From: Monosiga brevicollis MX1 | Lineage: Eukaryota; Opisthokonta; Choanoflagellata; Craspedida; Salpingoecidae | NCBI RefSeq assembly: GCF_000002865.3 | Contig: NW_001865090.1 | Coordinates: 7,126-71,125, forward strand | Length of the DNA stretch: 64,000 nt | Reading direction: 5' to 3' | In this document: positions 35,907 to 49,186 of the stretch, piece by piece | Position numbering within the stretch: the stretch's first letter is position 1 | How the letters are laid out: every line of letters starts with the position of its first letter | The notes under the pieces: model-generated | The model's input: the letters and a program-made list of their open reading frames with translations, nothing else | What the model was told of the DNA's origin: nothing | The model's database searches: none | Position numbers and translations under genes: made by a program

Positions 35907-38900
35907 GACAGATTCCGACGAGGAAACCCTGCGACGGGGCCCCTCAACTCGAACCGGTCCCCCAATGACCAGCCTGGTCCCGCACAACGAGCCCACAACC
36001 ATGGAAGGCTCGCCGCTTCCGGGTCCGAAATGTACGTCGACCCCACAGACACTCGCTCAAGCTGCCCGTGCCCCCGCCGCTCTCTTTTTCTTTTCTTTCT
36101 CAACCTCAACGCTCGTCTTTTTCCCAATCTCGCTTGCCGCCTTCAACTCTGGACGCAGCATCGTCGAACCGGGCACAGCCCATCTCAGCTTCAGGTACGC
36201 ATCTGCATGCAGGCTGCGTCAATGCTCTTGGGGTTAGATTAAAGCCTATCCCTGTTGTACCTAGGCAACCTCCTCGAAGTCGAGCAGCCGGCTGAACAAG
36301 GCGTCTATGAACTCAACCTCAATGCGCAAGACCAATTCAACGCCAAGGTAGCCGAATGCTTGCGCGCGCCATCTGTCTCCCATGTGTTTATTGATATTCA
36401 CCGTGCAACTTGTCCATTCACATCACCCACCCGACGGCGACCCGACAGCCACCCGCATCCGAGGTGGCCTCGTCCGCTCGTCCAGCCTTGGCCCACATTG
36501 CTGCAGCGCGACCCAAGCCACCCCAAAACAATATGGGCCTGCATGCTGCCATGCTTGCGACTGCCTTTGATGAAACCATGGCGCGCAAGCGCAATCAAGG
36601 TCGACGCAAACGCAAAAAGAACAAGGGTGCTTCTGGCGATGGCTCAAAGCTCCATGAGCTGCGCCGACGTGAACGTGTGCGCATGATGTACGTGTCAGCT
36701 GCCGACCCTCCCCATAGCCAATCGACCCTGTTTGCTTGCGTATCCTTCCGCGATCGGATCTCATTTGCCACCCCACCCCTGTACGCCGTCCTCTCAGCCA
36801 AGCGATTGTGAACGAAGTGGAGAGACCTGTCCTGAACAACATTCACGACCGCATGCACGAGCTCCAAAATCCCGTGCAATCGGCTGTACGTCTAATGGTC
36901 ATGATCACTTTGCCACACGCTCATTTCCACTCGCATCTCGAAACGGGTTGCACCCGACTCATTTTCTTGCCCACAGGTCCAACACGATGGCACCCTCACC
37001 AAGGTTCAAAAGCAGTTCGAGCCCTTTTTTTTTTTCCTTTACTTTGACTCATCCTTCTTTTGCGCAACGCATTTTTTTTTGGTGCAAGCTTTGTTTGTGG
37101 TTTTTTCCGAATCTTGCTGACTCGAGTCGGACCGCTGCACGGTAGACGCTGGCTCGGCGACAGACCTTTGACGATGACACCCTTCACCGCTCTGCCCGGG
37201 ACCCCATCGCTGCAGGTGTGCCTCGCTTCAAGGCGTCGATAACTTTCTCCATATCACGCCTGCTTGAGTCCCTCTTTTTGTCTTTACACACACACACGCG
37301 CGCGCGCGCACAGAGCGTCTTCGTTTCTGATCAGTGAATCTTAACCAATCTCCTCAGCTCTCGTGGCAGATTACGAGTGGTACTGCCCGGGTCAGTTGCA
37401 TCGCAACGGCGTCAACGAATGCTGTCTCAACTTTCCCAAGCGCGCCCAGGACGTGTTCAACCAGTACAGCAACAACAAGCAACGCTTATACCGTGCCTTT
37501 CGTGCAGTATGTCTCTTCCGCCTGTCTTCTGGCACAGTTTTCCTCGTTCCCCTGGTGCTACTCTGCTCATGACCCATCGTGCACCATGTGGCACAGACGG
37601 GTCGAGATCACGTGGATGAGGCGAGCTCTCGTGAACGTCAGGCCCGCTTCAAACAGCTCAAGCTGGCCGTAAGAAAGCACCCATCGCACATGCTATCATG
37701 GATCGTGGGACCATACTGGACCTCGGGATTCCACTGCGTCTTTTGGTTCGTGTTACAAGAACTCATTTCATGCATGGCCTGATCCTGTTGTCGTCTTTCC
37801 CCATCAGGAGCAATCTCGGCAAGAAATGTACCGCCTTTTGCGCTCCAACCCCGGGACTTGGCAGGTGTGGCCAACACCCGGCATCACTGTGCCTTGTTGT
37901 ATTGGACCAGAGCAATCTCACCCCCTGCTCTCGCCGCTGTTCAACGTCTTGTGCCATGCATCGATGAATTTGAGCACAGAGCATACACATTCGCATCCGG
38001 CTGTGGTGGAATCTCTTCAAAACCGACTCGCGAAATACCGTTGCGCTCTTCAAGCCCTTTGAAGGATGGTTCCGATCCATCGAGAGTCGATTTGGCAATA
38101 CCATCTTTGAATTCTTTTTGCTGGCCCGTTGGACGCTTGGCCTGAACCTGGTTCTCGGTCTGCTCGCCCTTTTTTTCCTCATCATTCCACAAGTCATTGA
38201 CGGCCTGCCACCCATGGTGCGTGCGTTGCCCCACCTTGCCTCTGGTATGCTGTCAGCTGTCTCACCGGCGCTCCAACGATCCCTAGCTGCCATTCTCGGC
38301 CGAGGACATCTTCACTGGCGACAACTACTTTCTCAATACCACGCTCTACATTGGCGCCTACACGGACGAGACTCTCCGCTACTCGGTACGCATCTGCATA
38401 ACTTTTTTCATCTTCATATTGTGTTCTGCCTTTTCCATCATGCTGATCCGGGTCTCGTGTGACCTGCGTTACAACGGCTCTGCTGTGCGCCGTCAACACT
38501 CACCACCATCGGTCTCCAGGGCACACCTTGGCGCATGCCTTTGGTCTACATGCTGATGGTTCTCGGCAGCTACCTCTTCTCAGCCCTGCTCCTGGTCATG
38601 AACATGCGCAATCAACAGGTGGAGTCTGCGTTTGATCTTCAAGAAACCAACGTGTACCAATACAGCTGTACGTTTCGCGTGGCAATCTTTGACTTTTGCT
38701 TTTGAGGCATGATTTATGCATTCGCGACTGGGGCTCATGATTCAATGTCCAAAAAAAATTATCTCTTTAGTGGTGCTCTTCTCGTCGTGGGATCATAACA
38801 TTTCAGTGGTGGAAAGCGCCAAGGGCCAGCGCGAACTCATCCGCACCAAATTTACGGTTCGTCTCGCCCCCCAACCAATCGGACTCGCTTGCTCACAGGA

Positions 38901-41028
38901 TCCAAACCTCGGCTCTGACTGCGCATCACGGCTGGCTCCCCCTTGGTCAGGAAATGCTGTCGGAGCGCCGCCGCGAAGAGGCGCTGGCGCAAAAGTCGGA
39001 AGAGCAAACTGTGGGCCAGATTATCAACTTGTTTCTATCCCGTCTGGGAATATTCACCTTTCTGCTCGGCCTGATCGGAGGCTTTGCTTACCTCCTGGTC
39101 TACATGGCTGATGTATGTGCCCTGCAAGGCTATCCTCGTGGCTGCGATTGCGTGTCGCTGCTGTTGACGATTACTGCCGTTGGCGCGTCATAGTACTATC
39201 GCAACTCGACCAGCTTTTGGGGTCAGCTGGCCACGCCCTTGACGGCCTCTGCCGGAGCATCACTGCTGCCCAATGCGTTTTTCGTACGTATTTGATTGAG
39301 ATCCTCAAGTATGCCGTGCGGATCTCAGTTGCGCGTCTGCCATTTGTATCACGCAGTTTTTGGGTGACTTTGAGTATTATCACCCAGCCATCAAGATGAA
39401 GCTGCTGATTTTTCGGTAGGCATGGTGTCAGCTTGCTTCTGCATTTCTGCTTGGTGTTTGTCTTCTTTCGGGGTGCGCCCAAAAGCTTGTCACATATTTG
39501 AACGGTACTCATGCTCTCACCGCCTGGCTTGTTTCTTGCCTCTCCTACCCCTTGGTAGCTCATATCTAACGCGAATTGCCGCCATTTACTCCATCATTTC
39601 TGCGGCTTTCGAGACATCGACCTCCCGCACATTGTCCAATGGAGATGAATTCACGGTTTGTGCTCTGCTCTCAAGATGAGATGCCCAGGCGGCTTCCAAC
39701 CTCAGCAGACCCTCTCACTTGCTCGGTTCAATTTTGTGTTTGCGCTCTATGCTCTTCGCCTCTTTGATGTTTGATTATGACGGGTTGATAGTGCTGGGAA
39801 ACCAACGTCGGGCGGGAGCTGTATGCCCTGATGCTCGTCAACACAGTTTTCATGGCTGTCAGCACACTTTTGTACGTTTATACCAGAACTACCGTGAGAC
39901 AAGCCCGATCCGAGTGGTGCCACGCCGCAGTCACTTTGCGCCTCGCTGACCACCCTGTTTGGCATGCTCGTATTTATCTCCCTCGTGTGCCTTTTTGGCG
40001 GCGCCTTTGTTCAATGCACGCCAAAACAGCGGTGATGGGGGCCGCTTCCTGTTGACCAAGTTTACAGACAAAGACAAACCCGAGACCACTGGCACCAACG
40101 CTGCACCGTCAAATCAAGAAGAAAAGATGGGATTCGTGACTGCGATGGCGTTTAAAATGCAGTCTGTGACGGGACGACCCACATTCCAGCTGGGCAAGTC
40201 AACAATGGACCTGCTGTATAATCAAGCCCTGGTCTGGATTATGCTATTCTTCTCGCCCTACGGCGCCATCATGGGCTTGCTTTCCACGATGGTGCTCATT
40301 TTGATCAAGGGGTTGCTGCTGTTGGCCCTGCTGGAACCCTGGGCCAAGGACAAGACCTACCGCTTCCGCAGTGGCGACACCTTTTCACTCCAACTTTTGA
40401 TGCTGACTCTCCTCTTGTCCGCCAGCTTGGTGGGCTATGTGATGTTGTGGTTTGAGCCGTCCCCGGATTGTACCCCTTTCCGGGGCACCAGTTCGCCTTG
40501 GGATGTAATGGAAGAATGGATCCATGGCGGTCCCAGTTGGCTAGTCACCTTTGTTAACTTCTTGACCCAGCCTGCCTTCTTGGTGCCTCTTCTCATCGTC
40601 ATGGGGTATGTGCCTGTGCACCTGGGCTGCCTGGGCCTGACCTGTGGCTTGGACGCAACTGTATCCCTTGTCCGGGACGCAAAGCTCTCGAAATTTCAAC
40701 TCATTTCGACCCAACCGCGCTGTGTATGCAGATTCGCCTCTTTCCACTATCACAGTGCTGTGCGCTATCACACGGGCACTGTACTATACATGGATGAGGT
40801 TTTGAAAAATGTACGTTCATCTGTACCCGAATTATGACTGGCCTCATCAAGCGCACGGCTGGGGGGGGCTTGAGTAACGCGTACTCGTCGTGTGATCTGA
40901 TAGGATCAAGACAGCCGCAAGCGCCTCATCAAAAACTGGATGAAGACGATGCACCACATGGCTGTGGTCAACGGGCGCAAGGTTGGACCCAACCGCAACT
41001 CACAACGCAATTCCCAGCGCCACCGCTA
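35907..41028 (+). CDS. Transmembrane channel-like (TMC) protein
   Basis: At least 20 short exons. The N-terminal exons (35907-36031, 36159-36194, 36265-36347, 36449-36687, 36798-36885, 37146-37215, 37358-37506, 37597-37668, 37808-37864) join in phase and encode a charged cytosolic region with a Lys/Arg stretch (RKRNQGRRKRKKNKG). From about 37980 the TMC core begins: FKPFEGWFRSIESRFGN then a membrane helix (LNLVLGLLALFFLIIP), FTGDNYFLNTTLYIGAY, further helices (YMLMVLGSYLFSALLLV, IFTFLLGLIGGFAYLLVYM), VVLFSSWDHNISV, and the diagnostic TMC motif CWETNVGREL near 39795. A long exon (about 40040-40602) holds two more membrane segments, and the last (40903-41028) ends in a basic tail. TMC1/2 are pore subunits of animal mechanotransduction channels; other TMCs have diverse roles. 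The start is uncertain and several middle exons need transcript data. Confidence 0.85.
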
Positions 41029-41343
41029 AGGAACAAAAAGTCTTAAATGAGTCGACTGTACATGTTATTTTGCTTCTCGCCACGAAGAGGAAGAATCCTT
41101 TTGCGCATGCTGCCCATCGCAGCCGCTCTCTATAAAGACGGACCAGTCGGATCCAGGCGAGACGGAGTGCTGGTGCCTTCTGAGATGCGCCGAGCTGGCA
41201 CCCGTCCGTCTAGCGTCCGACATGAGTTGTTGAGCAGCTGGTTCACCTTCAATCCATCCCAAGTACAAAAGGCCTCCACCCCTGACTCTGATCTCCTTTC
41301 CCTCCAACAACCAGCCCCCAACAGACACACTCCATCTCTCTCT

Positions 41344-41405
<62 letters not shown>

Positions 41406-41919
41406 ATAGCACCATGTTCGAATGGTCACACACACTCTCTGATCATAATTTGTTGCGTTGTCGTCATCTCTCCACAAAGTGAGAAAAAGTCATTTCATCC
41501 AAATTTTGGGGCATTGTTATTTTGTTGCTTTATGAAGTAACTTCCAAAGTTAACGAAGTTCCTTTACCGTGTTAAATGTTCAACAACTGTTTTTATAAAC
41601 GATATTGTCGTCAATTGAAGAGTTATCGTAGAAGTATCTCAGCCATTTTCTTTCGTGAATCATCGACTGGAGGTGGAGTCCTTGCGCGATCAAGTGATCG
41701 TCCATCCGCTGTTGCCCTGTCGCCCAGTCGCTCGCGGCCTGGTCTTGTCCATCACACATCGGCGTGTTTGTGTCTGTGTGTCTGTGTGTCTGTGTGTGAA
41801 GGGTCAGGGAAAAAGACCAGACTGCGCTGGCAAGCCGTGGAACGGCCTTCTCACCGCAATCTTGTTTTGGTTTTCCGCAGGGCAGACGTCTCAGAGTTTG
41901 CTTGCTCGACACTGGACGT
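41029..41919. other. Intergenic region with (CT)n upstream of MsrA
   Basis: A pure CT array (about 41348-41403) is followed by an AT-richer stretch (41480-41640). Open frames on both strands at 41576-42270 overlap the MsrA first exon and are shadows. The true MsrA 5' end may lie in here. Confidence 0.6.
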
Positions 41920-43530
41920 ATGCTCGGACCGACGGTGGCAGCGGGCCTGCGTTCCTCTCTTGCGAATCGGCTCGGTACCTGTGCCCGGCAAAGACCCGTG
42001 TTGCCCTGCTTGGTTGCAGCTTCTCTCGCGCTTCGCTGGACGTCAACGCTGCCCAGTGCCAGTGCTGTACTTGCCCCAGAAGCTGGCGTCAACCAAGGCA
42101 TTTGGAGCCCGGCTTTGTCCTTTACGAGTCTGCCTCCAACGCAGCAACGCCGAACCATGTTCTCATTTCGCGAGAAGGCTGAGCGTGTGCCCAAAGAAGA
42201 GGCATTACCGGGCCGTGATGAACCTATGAAAGTCGCCAACGAACACTTCATTCTCAAGAATCCCATCAAGCCACCCTTCCCGGATGGCTTTCAACATCTG
42301 GTTCTCGGCACTGGTTGCTTTTGGGGTTGGTTCGAGTGAGCCCTCTTGATTCCCCGCTTCAACGCTAATCCTCAAAAGTTGAAAAGAAGCGTATTCATCG
42401 CCGTTTGTCTGCTTGTGGCTGTGTGTGCATGCGATGGAAACATGGGCATAGGCACGGAGCGGGTCTTCCACAAGCGCTTGCCGGGCGTGTATACGACAGC
42501 GGTGGGCTACACCGGTGGCGATACGCCCAACCCGACCTACAAGGAGGTTTGCACTGGTCTCACCAACCACAATGAAGTCGTTCTCGTTGTTTGGGACCCG
42601 GCTAAGGTGAGCTGAGCGAGACCGGCAAGGGCGGCTATGCTGTCACCTGCCCCGTAGCCCATGCCACTTCGCCGCCCTTGCCTTATGCTATCTTCATTGA
42701 CCATCCCCCAAATCGTCAGCTGCACTTTGTCGACGTAATGAAGGCCTTCTGGGAGAGTCATGACGTGACCCAGGGCAACGGACAAGGTGGGGATGTCGGC
42801 ACGCAATACCGCTCCGGTCTCTACGTCAATTCGGAGGAGCAGCGCGTGCTAGCTGAAGCAGCCAAGGCTGCCTACCAGGTGACTATCGTTGTTTGCCTCC
42901 TCCCGTGTGTATTTTGAGTGTCACAGAGATGGCGTGTTTGAGTTTTGCTTGACCTCCACGGGCCCTGGGCTGTCGTGCTTCTGGTTGTTCTGGGCAGGCA
43001 AATCATTCTTTTCCTCACTGATGGCACTGGTGGTGACCGCTGTATCGTCGACCTCATAGAAAGCGATTTCTGCCCAAGGCCATGGCTCGATCAAGACAGA
43101 AATTCTCGACGAACCCACGTTCTACTATGCCGAAGATTATCATCAGGTTGTTGCGTCAGCCAGGGCTTGATATGTTGCGTTCTGACGAAGCAGCATCTCA
43201 ACATGACATGCCTGTTTGTCGCCAATGACGGGTATACGTGATCGCAGCAATATTTGGACAAGCCCGGCAATCGCCAGTACTGCGGGGCCCAACCCCTTGG
43301 TACGACTGCTGCGCCTTCGACGGTGTTGCCCTAAACCTGATCACACTCTCTTTCGTCTCGCTTTGAACGCAGAGGTGAACTCCTCACACGTGTATATTTG
43401 TGATGAATTGTTAGGTGTTGAACTGCCGCCTCCTGAGACATGGGACCTTCCTGCTGATCTCAAGGCCTCAATCAAGCCTAACCCCCAAGTTTGGAGCCGC
43501 GTCTTTGACCATTGCGTGTTTGGCCCCTAG
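41920..43530 (+). CDS. MsrA: Peptide methionine sulfoxide reductase A, probably mitochondrial
   Basis: Six exons (41920-42325, 42452-42606, 42720-42878, 43060-43146, 43248-43299, 43415-43530) join in phase to about 324 residues. The catalytic motif GTGCFWGTERVF spans the first junction, followed by [57 protein letters not shown] and [12 protein letters not shown], the canonical MsrA series. The N-terminal about 75 residues are Arg/Ala/Leu/Ser-rich without acids, as in mitochondrial targeting. The C-terminus extends beyond bacterial MsrA by about 45 residues and ends FDHCVFGP, with a Cys that could act in thiol recycling. It reduces Met-S-sulfoxide in proteins using thioredoxin. Confidence 0.94.
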
Positions 43531-44065
43531 AGTGCCCGTGGCCCCTTAGGGATCGTTCGGGCATCACCAGCACACGCTTCAACCTCGTGACGAGAGATTG
43601 TTTGATTTGATCTAATTCATTTGTTGTTGGCTTGATGCTTTCGACTTGCGGGCCGTGCTGACTTGACTTGACAGCAGCATTGACACGTGAATTGAACTTT
43701 CATTTTGAACAATCAACCAAGCATCAACAAATCGACCGTCATGAACTTGTTCGTGTTCTGTTCGGCTGTTCAAGCCATGTGCGCCAGTCGTCTCTGGTAT
43801 GGCTCCTCGTCCCCGCTCAACGAGCCAGCACTAGGACAAAAGATCATAATCATAATGTTGGCTAAATAAAGAAAAATTACCCAAAAATTTTCCAAAACTA
43901 AGCGGAAATGATGCACTGAGGGGTGCACAATTTGTTGTTAATTTCAAAAGTCAAGATGTCTTCTATGTGGCGGGTTCCGAAAACCCAAACAAACCGGAAA
44001 GTACTTGGTTTGAGGGTGTGTTCATTGTTGCACATGCCAAGCACCCGAGGCTCCCGCACTTTCTA
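43531..44065. other. Convergent gap, no gene seen
   Basis: AT-richer spacer between MsrA (plus) and the ataxin-7 gene (minus). It contains CATAAT repeats near 43845-43856. Short open frames have no support. Confidence 0.6.
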
Positions 44066-47000
44066 CTACTCAAACATGGCCAAGTCCTCTGGACTCAGAT
44101 CCGGTAGATCACCAAAAATGTTTGCCAGATCCATCACATCCATATCACCCTCACCTCCGGCAGCGGCAGCAGACGAGCCAGCCGCCGAAGAACCAATCGG
44201 CGCATCCATTGCACCACCTGTCGTGGAGGGAAGCTCAAAGTCCAAAGCCGTCTGCATCAACTCATGCTCCAAGGCCTTCAACTTCGCAACGTCGAGATCA
44301 TCGAATGATACGCTTGGACTGGGATCAGTGGGTGCAAGCGCAGCCGCGCTGGCACCTGACGATTTGGTCTGGGCCTTGGATGGGCGCTTGCGGGCTGTTG
44401 TTGACGATACCGAAGCGGTTGTTGGCGCTGGCACGGGCGGTGTTTGTGCTTTACTCTTTTTGCGAGCCCGGCCTGCCTTGGTCGGTGGCGCCACAACCGA
44501 CAGTTCGACGGGAGCCGTGCTGGTGCGTTTGTTGGCCGTTGTGGATCCTCGTCGGTTAGCTCCAGGTTGTGCACCGCCGCGTTTGGTGGTCCCAGAGCCG
44601 GCAGGTACCGGCCCAGTCGGCGCGATATCACTTCCAGAATACACTGCCGTCGGATCGATATGCGGGCGCTTAGCTTGGGCACCTCCGCCGCCAGTCCCAC
44701 CTCGCTTGTTCCCGCTCGAAGAAGGAGCGGGGGTGACGCTTGCCGAAGCGGCGCGTTTGTTGGTGCTCACTGCCGCTTTGCGAGCCGCTGCATCGGGCGC
44801 CGCAGAGCCGCGCTTAAGTCCACCCGAGGTGGGTCCCGTGCCCTTGGAAGTGGGGGAGTCTGTTGAAGCTCGGCGACTGCCCGCACGCTTAACATTAGCC
44901 CCGCCTCGCTTGATTGCTGATGTTGATCCATGGGAGACTGAAGAACTGGCGGGTAACTTGGTGCTGCCCGTCATGGACCCCCCAAGAGGTGTCTTGGTAC
45001 TCGAGCTTGATGGAGGCAATAGGGGTTGTGCCGAGCCTGAGAGCTGGGCAGGTTTCGCCGGTCCACCGGTCGCCTCCGCTGTCTTACGTTGCAGCAAGTT
45101 GGCGGGCAACGTCGACGGGGTGTCCACGATCCAGGCGCGTGAGCGAAAGCGACTTGGCATCCACGAGGCAGCCGACGTAAGCACGCGGCGTGCCGTCATT
45201 TTCTTGGTCCCATGTGCCGCAGGGAGCCCCCGACCAGGGGCTCGCACGGCCTTGAGATGGTCCTCTAGACTGTCTAATCGACCGTCGCTATGTCGAAGCA
45301 GCGCAGCCTCTACAGGCACATTGGCCATCGAAAGGGTGTGTTGTATTAAGGCACGCATGGCCATGGTGGCGGCTGGCTTGTCCACGTTTTGCAGATCCCT
45401 GACGCTTGCACCGTTCTGGCGCTGCTGAGCCAGAATCTGAGCCCTTGCATATTTGCACGCGCGTGCATATTCACGTGCTAAGAGGGAGTCTGTGGCCAGT
45501 GGCGCACCGGTGCTAGAAGCTGCGACCGCGTCCAAATCCTGGCTTAGACTGCTGCTATGCTCTAGATGCTCTGGTGAGTGAGGCTGAGAGGCAGCTGCTG
45601 TAACCGGTGTTGTCTCCGCAGGAGCACTGGCTTCGGTTTTGACCGGCGAGGAGGCCACCGCACCCCCTGACACGGCGTCCAGGCCCTGGTTTACTGGCGT
45701 GGTCTGGTTGTCAGCCGGGGAGGACGATGCCGTTGCAGAGTCAGTGGCGATGAGAGCGGGCATAGATGCTGAGGTGGTGCTGCCTGTGGTTTCGTCATTC
45801 TGTTCGACGGTCGCAGTATCTCGCTCAAACTGCTCTAAACTATGGCGAAGCCGCTCGCGATCGTGAGCTCGCTTTGCGCGCGGGGCATCGTCAAAAGGCT
45901 TGCCGAGCACCTCCACGTTGGCCAAGCGGGCAGCCATGGCTGCGCGAATGGCCTGCATTGCAGGCGAGCGACGCCGATGTGGACCAAACGGGGCCGGGAG
46001 GCCGGTGAGAGCGCGGTTCAGTCCTTTGGGCAGAGCATGGAGGCGCCGTTTTGTCGAAGGATCCGTGGCCAGAAGGGTGTGTACAGCACGCAGTTCTCGA
46101 TCAAGCTCGTCGCCGCTTGCGAAAACTTGCAGCTTTGATGCTAAAGGCACCTTCGGGTGTTGTTGCTGTGTATTTGAGGGCAAGGGCCATTTGGAGTTGG
46201 CATGGCGTTGGTTCCAACGTTGCACGTTCATTTCACGCAAGAGCGAGTGAGCCTGGGCTAGGCTTGATGGATGAAAAAACTGCATCAGAATGGATGGATA
46301 GGTCAAGGATCGAGAGAGACCATATGTGGGGCGCGCCAGAGGTAGTGGCGCATGCAGGCGTTCCTAAGGAAAACACACAAACAGACGATGCAATTAGGAG
46401 AGGCGATCGAGACGTTGAGTTGGTACGTGTTGGCTATCGCCAACATCAGTCAGGGGCGGCACAGGCGACAACTGGGATGAGCAACTACCTGATAGGTCAT
46501 TGGCACACGCGGGTGTGCGTCGGCGCGTCGGCCAGCCTTGTGGGTCGTTGATGATGCAGCAGGGCTGGCCGTGTGACCCTTGATGGCGCCCACTTCCAAA
46601 TTTGAAGGTTGTGTGGTTGTCTTGCCTTTGTTCTTCTTTGCCTTGACTCCAGCAGATCCAGTCGCGGACAAGTTATCCGTGGCCTTGGAGATGGTCGCGC
46701 CAGTAGAGGTGGAGGCGCCAGGGCCACGAGCTTTGGAGGAAGATGTTTTGGTTGGAGGCAGCTTGCTCGAGCTGCCCTTACCTTTTGCTCCGGGACTTTC
46801 AGCAGTGGCAGACCGCGGGGCCGTGATCGAGCCCGTCTTTGAGCCATTGGCCGACAGAGGTTGTGCTGGAGCAGGTGATCCCGGCGTCATGGGCGTTTTG
46901 GGTGTGGCAGCATTGGTCGACGGCGGTGGGGTTGGCTGGTTAGGGAGCAAAAAAGCCATGGGGTGTGCTTTCTCGTCCAGATACGGATCAAAGGCCGGGA

Positions 47001-49186
47001 AACTCTCAAACTTGGTGGGGGCATCGCGAGCAGCCTTTTCCTGTGGTACAAAAATGTGAGGGAGTCGATAAAACGTTCCTGATACAAACAACGCTTGGGG
47101 GGGGGAGGGGAATTGACAAAGAAGTGGTTGACAAGTGGCCATTCGTTTACAATCACAGACCTTGCATGTGAGTGCGCGGTGACAATGTTTGCCCGTTTTG
47201 GGATCAAGTACGTAGCAGTGCCGATTCGGATCCAGTTTGGCTGTGACAACACATCAGGAAAAAAGAAATGAGATACATCAACAAAATAAGCATCGTAGGC
47301 GAGGCAAGGACATGGACGCAGGGGTTCGCCTTGCACGAGTTTGGACGCGTCAACCTACTCTCGCGCGTGTTCTTTGACTTTTCTGTCTTGGGGGTACCAG
47401 AGCGTTGGCCTTTGGCTGATAATTATGGGTAGGCCAAAGGTAGCACGCGACCACTCGGTGAGTTTGCGAAGGATCAGCGGAGCGGAACTAAGAAACTAAA
47501 AAAAAAGAAAAAAAAAAAAAAAGAAGAAGCAAAAATAAAAAGAAGAAGCACGACTCAGACAATCTTACCTTTGGTGGTTTTGGCTGGCTTATCCGACGTG
47601 TCCACAAATACACCTAGGGGTAGGCAGGAAACAAGCATGAGTGCGTTGCGTTGCGTGGTGAAGATAGCGTACTTGCGAGGATAATCCAAAGAAAGACGAA
47701 CTGTCAAAGTCATTAAAACCGCCCAGGTCGAGCAGCTGATCCAGCTCGGCGTCGGTGATGGCTGCGGCTGCCGAGTTTTCGGTACCAAGGGGATCACTAG
47801 TCGGGTTCTCTGCGGGCAAATCCTGACGGCAGTCACCTGGGCATAGTGCAGAGGCGATATGAGGAGGCTTAGGTTTTGAAACACAACAGGGTTTGCAGCA
47901 AGGAAGGGTAGTCTGGCAAGAGTGTGGCAAAGCAAGCGGACCTAGGGCTTGGTGAGCGGCGAAAGCACGCTCGAGCAGCCGACGGTCACACTTTGGACAG
48001 GTGACAAAGCGAGCTTCCTCTTTGAGGGGGTACTGGCCAAAAAGGTTGCGATCCTCTGGATTGAAGAGGGATGTACCGTGGATGGCCCCGGATCGCGCCG
48101 CAGAACCATCTATAGATACACAGACAGACAGACGCCCATCCGCAGCACATGGGGGTTGGATATGAATCAATGACGCAAGCCCTGGGATGCCGTCATCGAG
48201 AGAAACGTACTTTGATGCCCAGAGCCATTATTCAAATCAGGTGCGCCGACAGCAAAGTTGGTGGTGCCGTGGGAAAGCGCGGAATCGAGACCGAGCTTGG
48301 CACCATCAGCTGTGATGGTATCGCGTAAATGCGGAGGCAATTGCTGCATCAAAGCTTCCTTGCCTAGTCAAGGTCAAACATATTTTTTGATAAGATGCAC
48401 AGGTTGAGCTTGGGGTTAAAGAGAAATTGTGGGGGCCATGGCCGAAGCTGGCCGAAGCTGGCTGAAGCTACCACTCACGTGTCTGCAGGTCAGCAATGGC
48501 CTGAGAATTTTGGGCCTAAACAACAGGAAGGCGGCAAGACAAAGGAGGACAATGAGATTATCTGCTGTTGGTCCAGGGGTTGAAGCTCAACGGCCGCGTC
48601 GTTTCGACACAGGGCAGAGCACGGGGGGTGGGGGCGACTAGCACGTACGAAGGTGGGCGGCGGTGACTGTTTTCTTCGACCCAAGCGACGCCCGTTTCCA
48701 CGTCCTGATTGCAAAGGTTTTTTTTGTGAGCGAGAAAAACGACTTCAAAGGCCAGGATGTTTTGAGGACATTACTGCTTTTGGACGAGAAGCAACCCACC
48801 TTTGCTTTGCTTCGCAGTGGGCAGCAGGGGCGGGGTTTCTACTGGGCAGAGGGGGAGGGGAGGAAGGAAGAGTGGATGAGGGATGAGGGATGAGGGCATT
48901 GGCAACCGATAACTGCTATGGGTGAGGAGAGCTGGCCACACCGATGGGATCGGGCTTAAAGTCCAAGTTGACATCGTCGTCGTGGCCCATGACGCTCGCC
49001 AGCTCGGGCAGCAGGCTATTGATGTCATCATCACCAAGCAAGCCTCCCGGATCATCAAGCTGCGCGTGCATTACATGGTAACATTGCGAAATGAGTCAGC
49101 CAGGGCGAGCGTGAGGCGAGACACTGGCTATGAGGAGCACTCACGGCATCAGTGTCGAGCAAGGACATGTCCAATGGATCAGCCAT
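44066..49186 (-). CDS. Ataxin-7/Sgf73-type SAGA deubiquitinase-module subunit
   Basis: Start MADPLDMSLLDTDA at 49186. Successive exons join in phase through an acidic region (LDDPGGLLGDDDINSLLPEL), then MQQLPPHLRDTI, to the N-terminal zinc finger in the exon at about 47943-48110: RNLFGQYPLKEEARFVTCPKCDRRLLERAFAAHQ, matching HIFGH...VVCNHCSQVVKPQAFQKH of human ataxin-7. After a short acidic exon (ELDQLLDLGGFNDFDSSSFF) two small exons lead into the SCA7 domain (HCYVLDPKTGKHCHRALTCK), comparable to HCGVINPETKKPCTRSLTCK. The rest, including a 2.2-kb last exon (44066 to about 46370), is Ser/Thr/Ala/Pro-rich and disordered, ending in an acidic hydrophobic tail (DLANIFGDLPDLSPEDLAMF) resembling an activation domain. 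Ataxin-7 anchors the H2B deubiquitinase module to SAGA in the nucleus. No polyglutamine tract is present. Confidence 0.82.

Noticed and set aside
43923-45428. 501-codon plus-strand frame
   Set aside because: Antisense of the ataxin-7 last exon; Ala/Pro/Arg-rich composition of a shadow frame.
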